A DNA stretch of 7,199 bases from Abditibacteriota bacterium (GTDB lineage Bacteria > Armatimonadota > UBA5829), in NCBI GenBank assembly GCA_017959625.1, contig JAGDAG010000224.1:1-7199 (forward strand). Direction: 5' to 3'. Positions 5,325 through 7,199 of this stretch are shown here, one piece after another (positions within the stretch are counted from its first letter, which is position 1; each line of letters opens with the position of its first letter). Below the pieces are notes generated by a model, which was given only the letters and a program-made list of their open reading frames with translations, was not told the DNA's origin and did no database searches. Made by a program: the position numbers and the translations under genes.

Positions 5325-7199
5325 ATGACAAAGGCTATTAAAATCACTGTTTTATTATTGTTTGTAACGTTACTGTCTTCCGCGGGCGTGTTCGGCGTCA
5401 CCGTCAATATCGACACGGTCCAGGACCTGAAGGCCCTGAACACCGGCGGTATGTGCTTTGGAAAAAACGACGTACTGAATTTTGCCGCAGGCAAGACCTT
5501 TGACCTCACCGGCACCAAATGGAAAGGCATTTTCTGGAACGACGGCATGATATTGGGCAACGGCGCCACTATACTGCTGGACGATTTCCAACTCACAATA
5601 GCTGAAGTCGGTCCGCAAACATATTTGTGGGGTTTTGTCCATTACAATACGGGCGGTATCCAGCACCTGAATATCCGGCTCGCAGGGAACAAGACGTTCT
5701 CCGAGTATTCCGAAGAGGATTCCGGCGGCCTTCTCTGCGCCTGGAATGATTACGACGGCTCTATTGTCGGTTGTTCCGTGGACGGCGGCGGTGAAGGCGG
5801 CCCCCGCCAGATATATCATTATTCCAACTACTTTGGCGCCATAGCAGGCAGCAATTACGGCACTATCGTCGAAGCCTCCGTGTCAGACCTCAAGATAGTT
5901 TCCTGCCTTGAAGACGGCTACCAGGGGCTGATAGCGGGGACCAATGAAGGCGGGAGCATAGTTCGCTCTGTCGCCCACGATTGCAAGCTGTGGGACGGCT
6001 TTTGGAACGGCGGGATAGTGGGCTATGCGGACGGCGGCACCCTGACTTCGTGCGCCGTGTGGAACTCGGACATCCTGTCGCCTGTGGTGGACTCCTGCGG
6101 CGGAGGCTTTGCCGGTTACGCCGAGGACTGCAATATCAATATAAGCTGCGTGTTCAAAACGGCCGTCAAGGCCGACTATTGCGGCGGCCTGATCGGGCAG
6201 ATGTACCATGTAAAGCTCAATGCCTGCTACGCTTGTCCCACCCGTTATGAAGCCTATGAGGCCGGCGGCCTTCTGGTCGGGGATGTCTGCGACTCGGAGG
6301 GCGACTACAACTACGTGACCGATGCTGCGAAGGCTGTGGGCAAAATCGACGGAACCTCTTTCTCGGTTTACGACTTCACCCCGGCGGAGTTTACCGACGG
6401 GACCCTGCTCACCGCCCTGAAGAGAAACACCACTTGGTACGAAGGCCCTGACGGTTTCCCCGTACCCATCAGACTCGGCACGCCTGTCACCGGCGTCTCC
6501 CTGGACCTCCATTCCGTGACTCTGGAGGTGGGAAAGACCAAACGCCTTACCGCCGAAGTGCTCCCTGCGGACGCCACCAACAAGGATCTCATCTGGTCCA
6601 GCTACGACAAGACCGTGGCCAAGGTGAGCTCCACCGGCAAGATAACGGCCATCGGTCCCGGCTCCACCACCATCCGGGTGAAGACCAAGGACGGCGCCTT
6701 CATAGACAAGTGCAAGGTGAAGGTCGTGGAACCCTCCGTCGCCGTCACCGGCGTTACCCTGAACAAGACTTCTGCCAAGGTGGAGAAGGGGAAGACCATC
6801 ACTCTGACCGCCACAGTAGCGCCGGAAGACGCCACCAATCAGGCGGTGACCTGGACCAGCTACGATACAAGCATCGCCACGGTGACGTCGGAAGGCAAGG
6901 TGAAGGGAATCGCCCCCGGCACCACCACCATAAGGGTGAAGACCAAGGACGGAGGCTTCACCGCCAAATGCAAGGTGACCGTCACCCAGGCCACCGTCGC
7001 TGTCACCGGCGTGGCCCTCAATAAGACCGTGGCCTCCGTGGCCAAGGGCAAGACCTTTACCCTGAAAGCCGTGGTGACCCCGACGAACGCCACCAACCAG
7101 AATGTGACCTGGTCAAGCTATGACACGAGCATAGCCACGGTGACCTCGGAAGGAAAGGTGAAGGGTATCGCCCCCGGTACCACTACCATTCGTGTGAAG
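5325..7199 (+). CDS. Secreted surface protein with GLUG-like and Big_2 repeats, 3' end outside window
   Basis: The frame is open for 625 codons to the window edge, so the protein is partial. The ATG follows AAGGAG (5312-5317) by 7 bases. Residues 1-24 are a Sec signal peptide (two lysines, LLLFVTLL core, likely cleavage after VFG). Residues about 134-320 hold seven GLUG-like repeats spaced 27-37 residues apart, such as GGLLCAWNDYDGSIVGC (134-150), GLIAGTNEGGSIV (201-213), GGIVGYADGGTLTSC (229-243) and CGGLIG (286-291), expected to form a beta-helix. The closing TTWYEGPDGFPVP (369-381) is like the end strand of GLUG proteins. From residue 388 come Big_2 immunoglobulin-like domains of exactly 86 residues (388-473, 474-559, 560 onward). 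Likely roles are adhesion or glycan binding at the cell surface; no catalytic motif is seen. The anchor would lie beyond the window. Confidence 0.85.
   Translation, partial: MTKAIKITVLLLFVTLLSSAGVFGVTVNIDTVQDLKALNTGGMCFGKNDVLNFAAGKTFDLTGTKWKGIFWNDGMILGNGATILLDDFQLTIAEVGPQTYLWGFVHYNTGGIQHLNIRLAGNKTFSEYSEEDSGGLLCAWNDYDGSIVGCSVDGGGEGGPRQIYHYSNYFGAIAGSNYGTIVEASVSDLKIVSCLEDGYQGLIAGTNEGGSIVRSVAHDCKLWDGFWNGGIVGYADGGTLTSCAVWNSDILSPVVDSCGGGFAGYAEDCNINISCVFKTAVKADYCGGLIGQMYHVKLNACYACPTRYEAYEAGGLLVGDVCDSEGDYNYVTDAAKAVGKIDGTSFSVYDFTPAEFTDGTLLTALKRNTTWYEGPDGFPVPIRLGTPVTGVSLDLHSVTLEVGKTKRLTAEVLPADATNKDLIWSSYDKTVAKVSSTGKITAIGPGSTTIRVKTKDGAFIDKCKVKVVEPSVAVTGVTLNKTSAKVEKGKTITLTATVAPEDATNQAVTWTSYDTSIATVTSEGKVKGIAPGTTTIRVKTKDGGFTAKCKVTVTQATVAVTGVALNKTVASVAKGKTFTLKAVVTPTNATNQNVTWSSYDTSIATVTSEGKVKGIAPGTTTIRVK
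6486..7199 (+). repeat. Tandem 258-bp coding repeat (Big_2 domains)
   Basis: Units start at 6486, 6744 and 7002, each at the VTGV motif, with an exact period of 258 bases (86 codons). The third unit is cut by the window end. Units 2 and 3 are closer to each other than to unit 1: 28 consecutive residues ending in the motif GTTTIRVK are identical (6858-6941 and 7116-7199), although 11 of the 28 codons differ synonymously. Confidence 0.9.

Noticed and set aside
5153..5596. N-terminal extension of the isomerase to a 398-residue protein
   Set aside because: The added part would be translated across the divergent promoter and antisense to the surface protein gene, and its sequence shows no relation to the barrel family. 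The ATG at 5152 has a proper ribosome binding site.
6602..7096. Two similar minus-strand frames of 78 codons spaced 258 bases apart
   Set aside because: They are antisense reflections of the tandem Big_2 coding repeats.

Overview
The window looks like a bacterial chromosome segment of fairly high GC content. It has strong AAGGAG-type ribosome binding sites and Sec signal peptides on the two plus-strand genes. It also has unusually repeat-rich, GC-rich intergenic DNA. The gene content (a large secreted six-hairpin glycosidase, a sugar isomerase/epimerase-like TIM barrel, and a surface protein with GLUG-like and Big_2 repeats) fits an uncultured, carbohydrate-using, possibly gut- or rumen-associated bacterium. 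I cannot fix the phylum from the sequence; that part is a guess.

Layout: positions 1-438 hold no believable gene, only dispersed repeat modules followed by an AT-rich promoter patch. Positions 439-3387 (+) encode a complete 982-residue secreted glycosidase-like protein. Positions 3388-4399 form a one-kilobase gene-free block packed with repeats and stem-loops. Positions 4400-5152 (-) encode a 250-residue sugar phosphate isomerase/epimerase-like protein, convergent with the glycosidase. Positions 5153-5324 are a short divergent promoter region. Positions 5325-7199 (+) encode the first 625 residues of a secreted surface protein that runs off the window: signal peptide, GLUG-like beta-helix region, then at least three Big_2 domains with an exact 258-nt period.

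The three genes are not one operon (orientations +, -, +). A shared theme of extracellular polysaccharide use and sugar processing is plausible but is inference.

The most unusual content is in the two gene-free blocks. One module, with a core resembling GGTAAGAGATCTCCC, occurs in several copies on both strands, including a perfect 24-bp inverted pair 3456-3479 / 4269-4292. A second module is a hairpin with a variable but self-complementary stem placed directly against a constant GGGGGCCGTATAAGG-like tail. A third is a run of perfect hairpins between 3971 and 4231, three of which start with a GGG(G)TYC box at about 30-nt steps. Together they look like a structured, dispersed, probably non-autonomous repeat system that I cannot assign to a known family.
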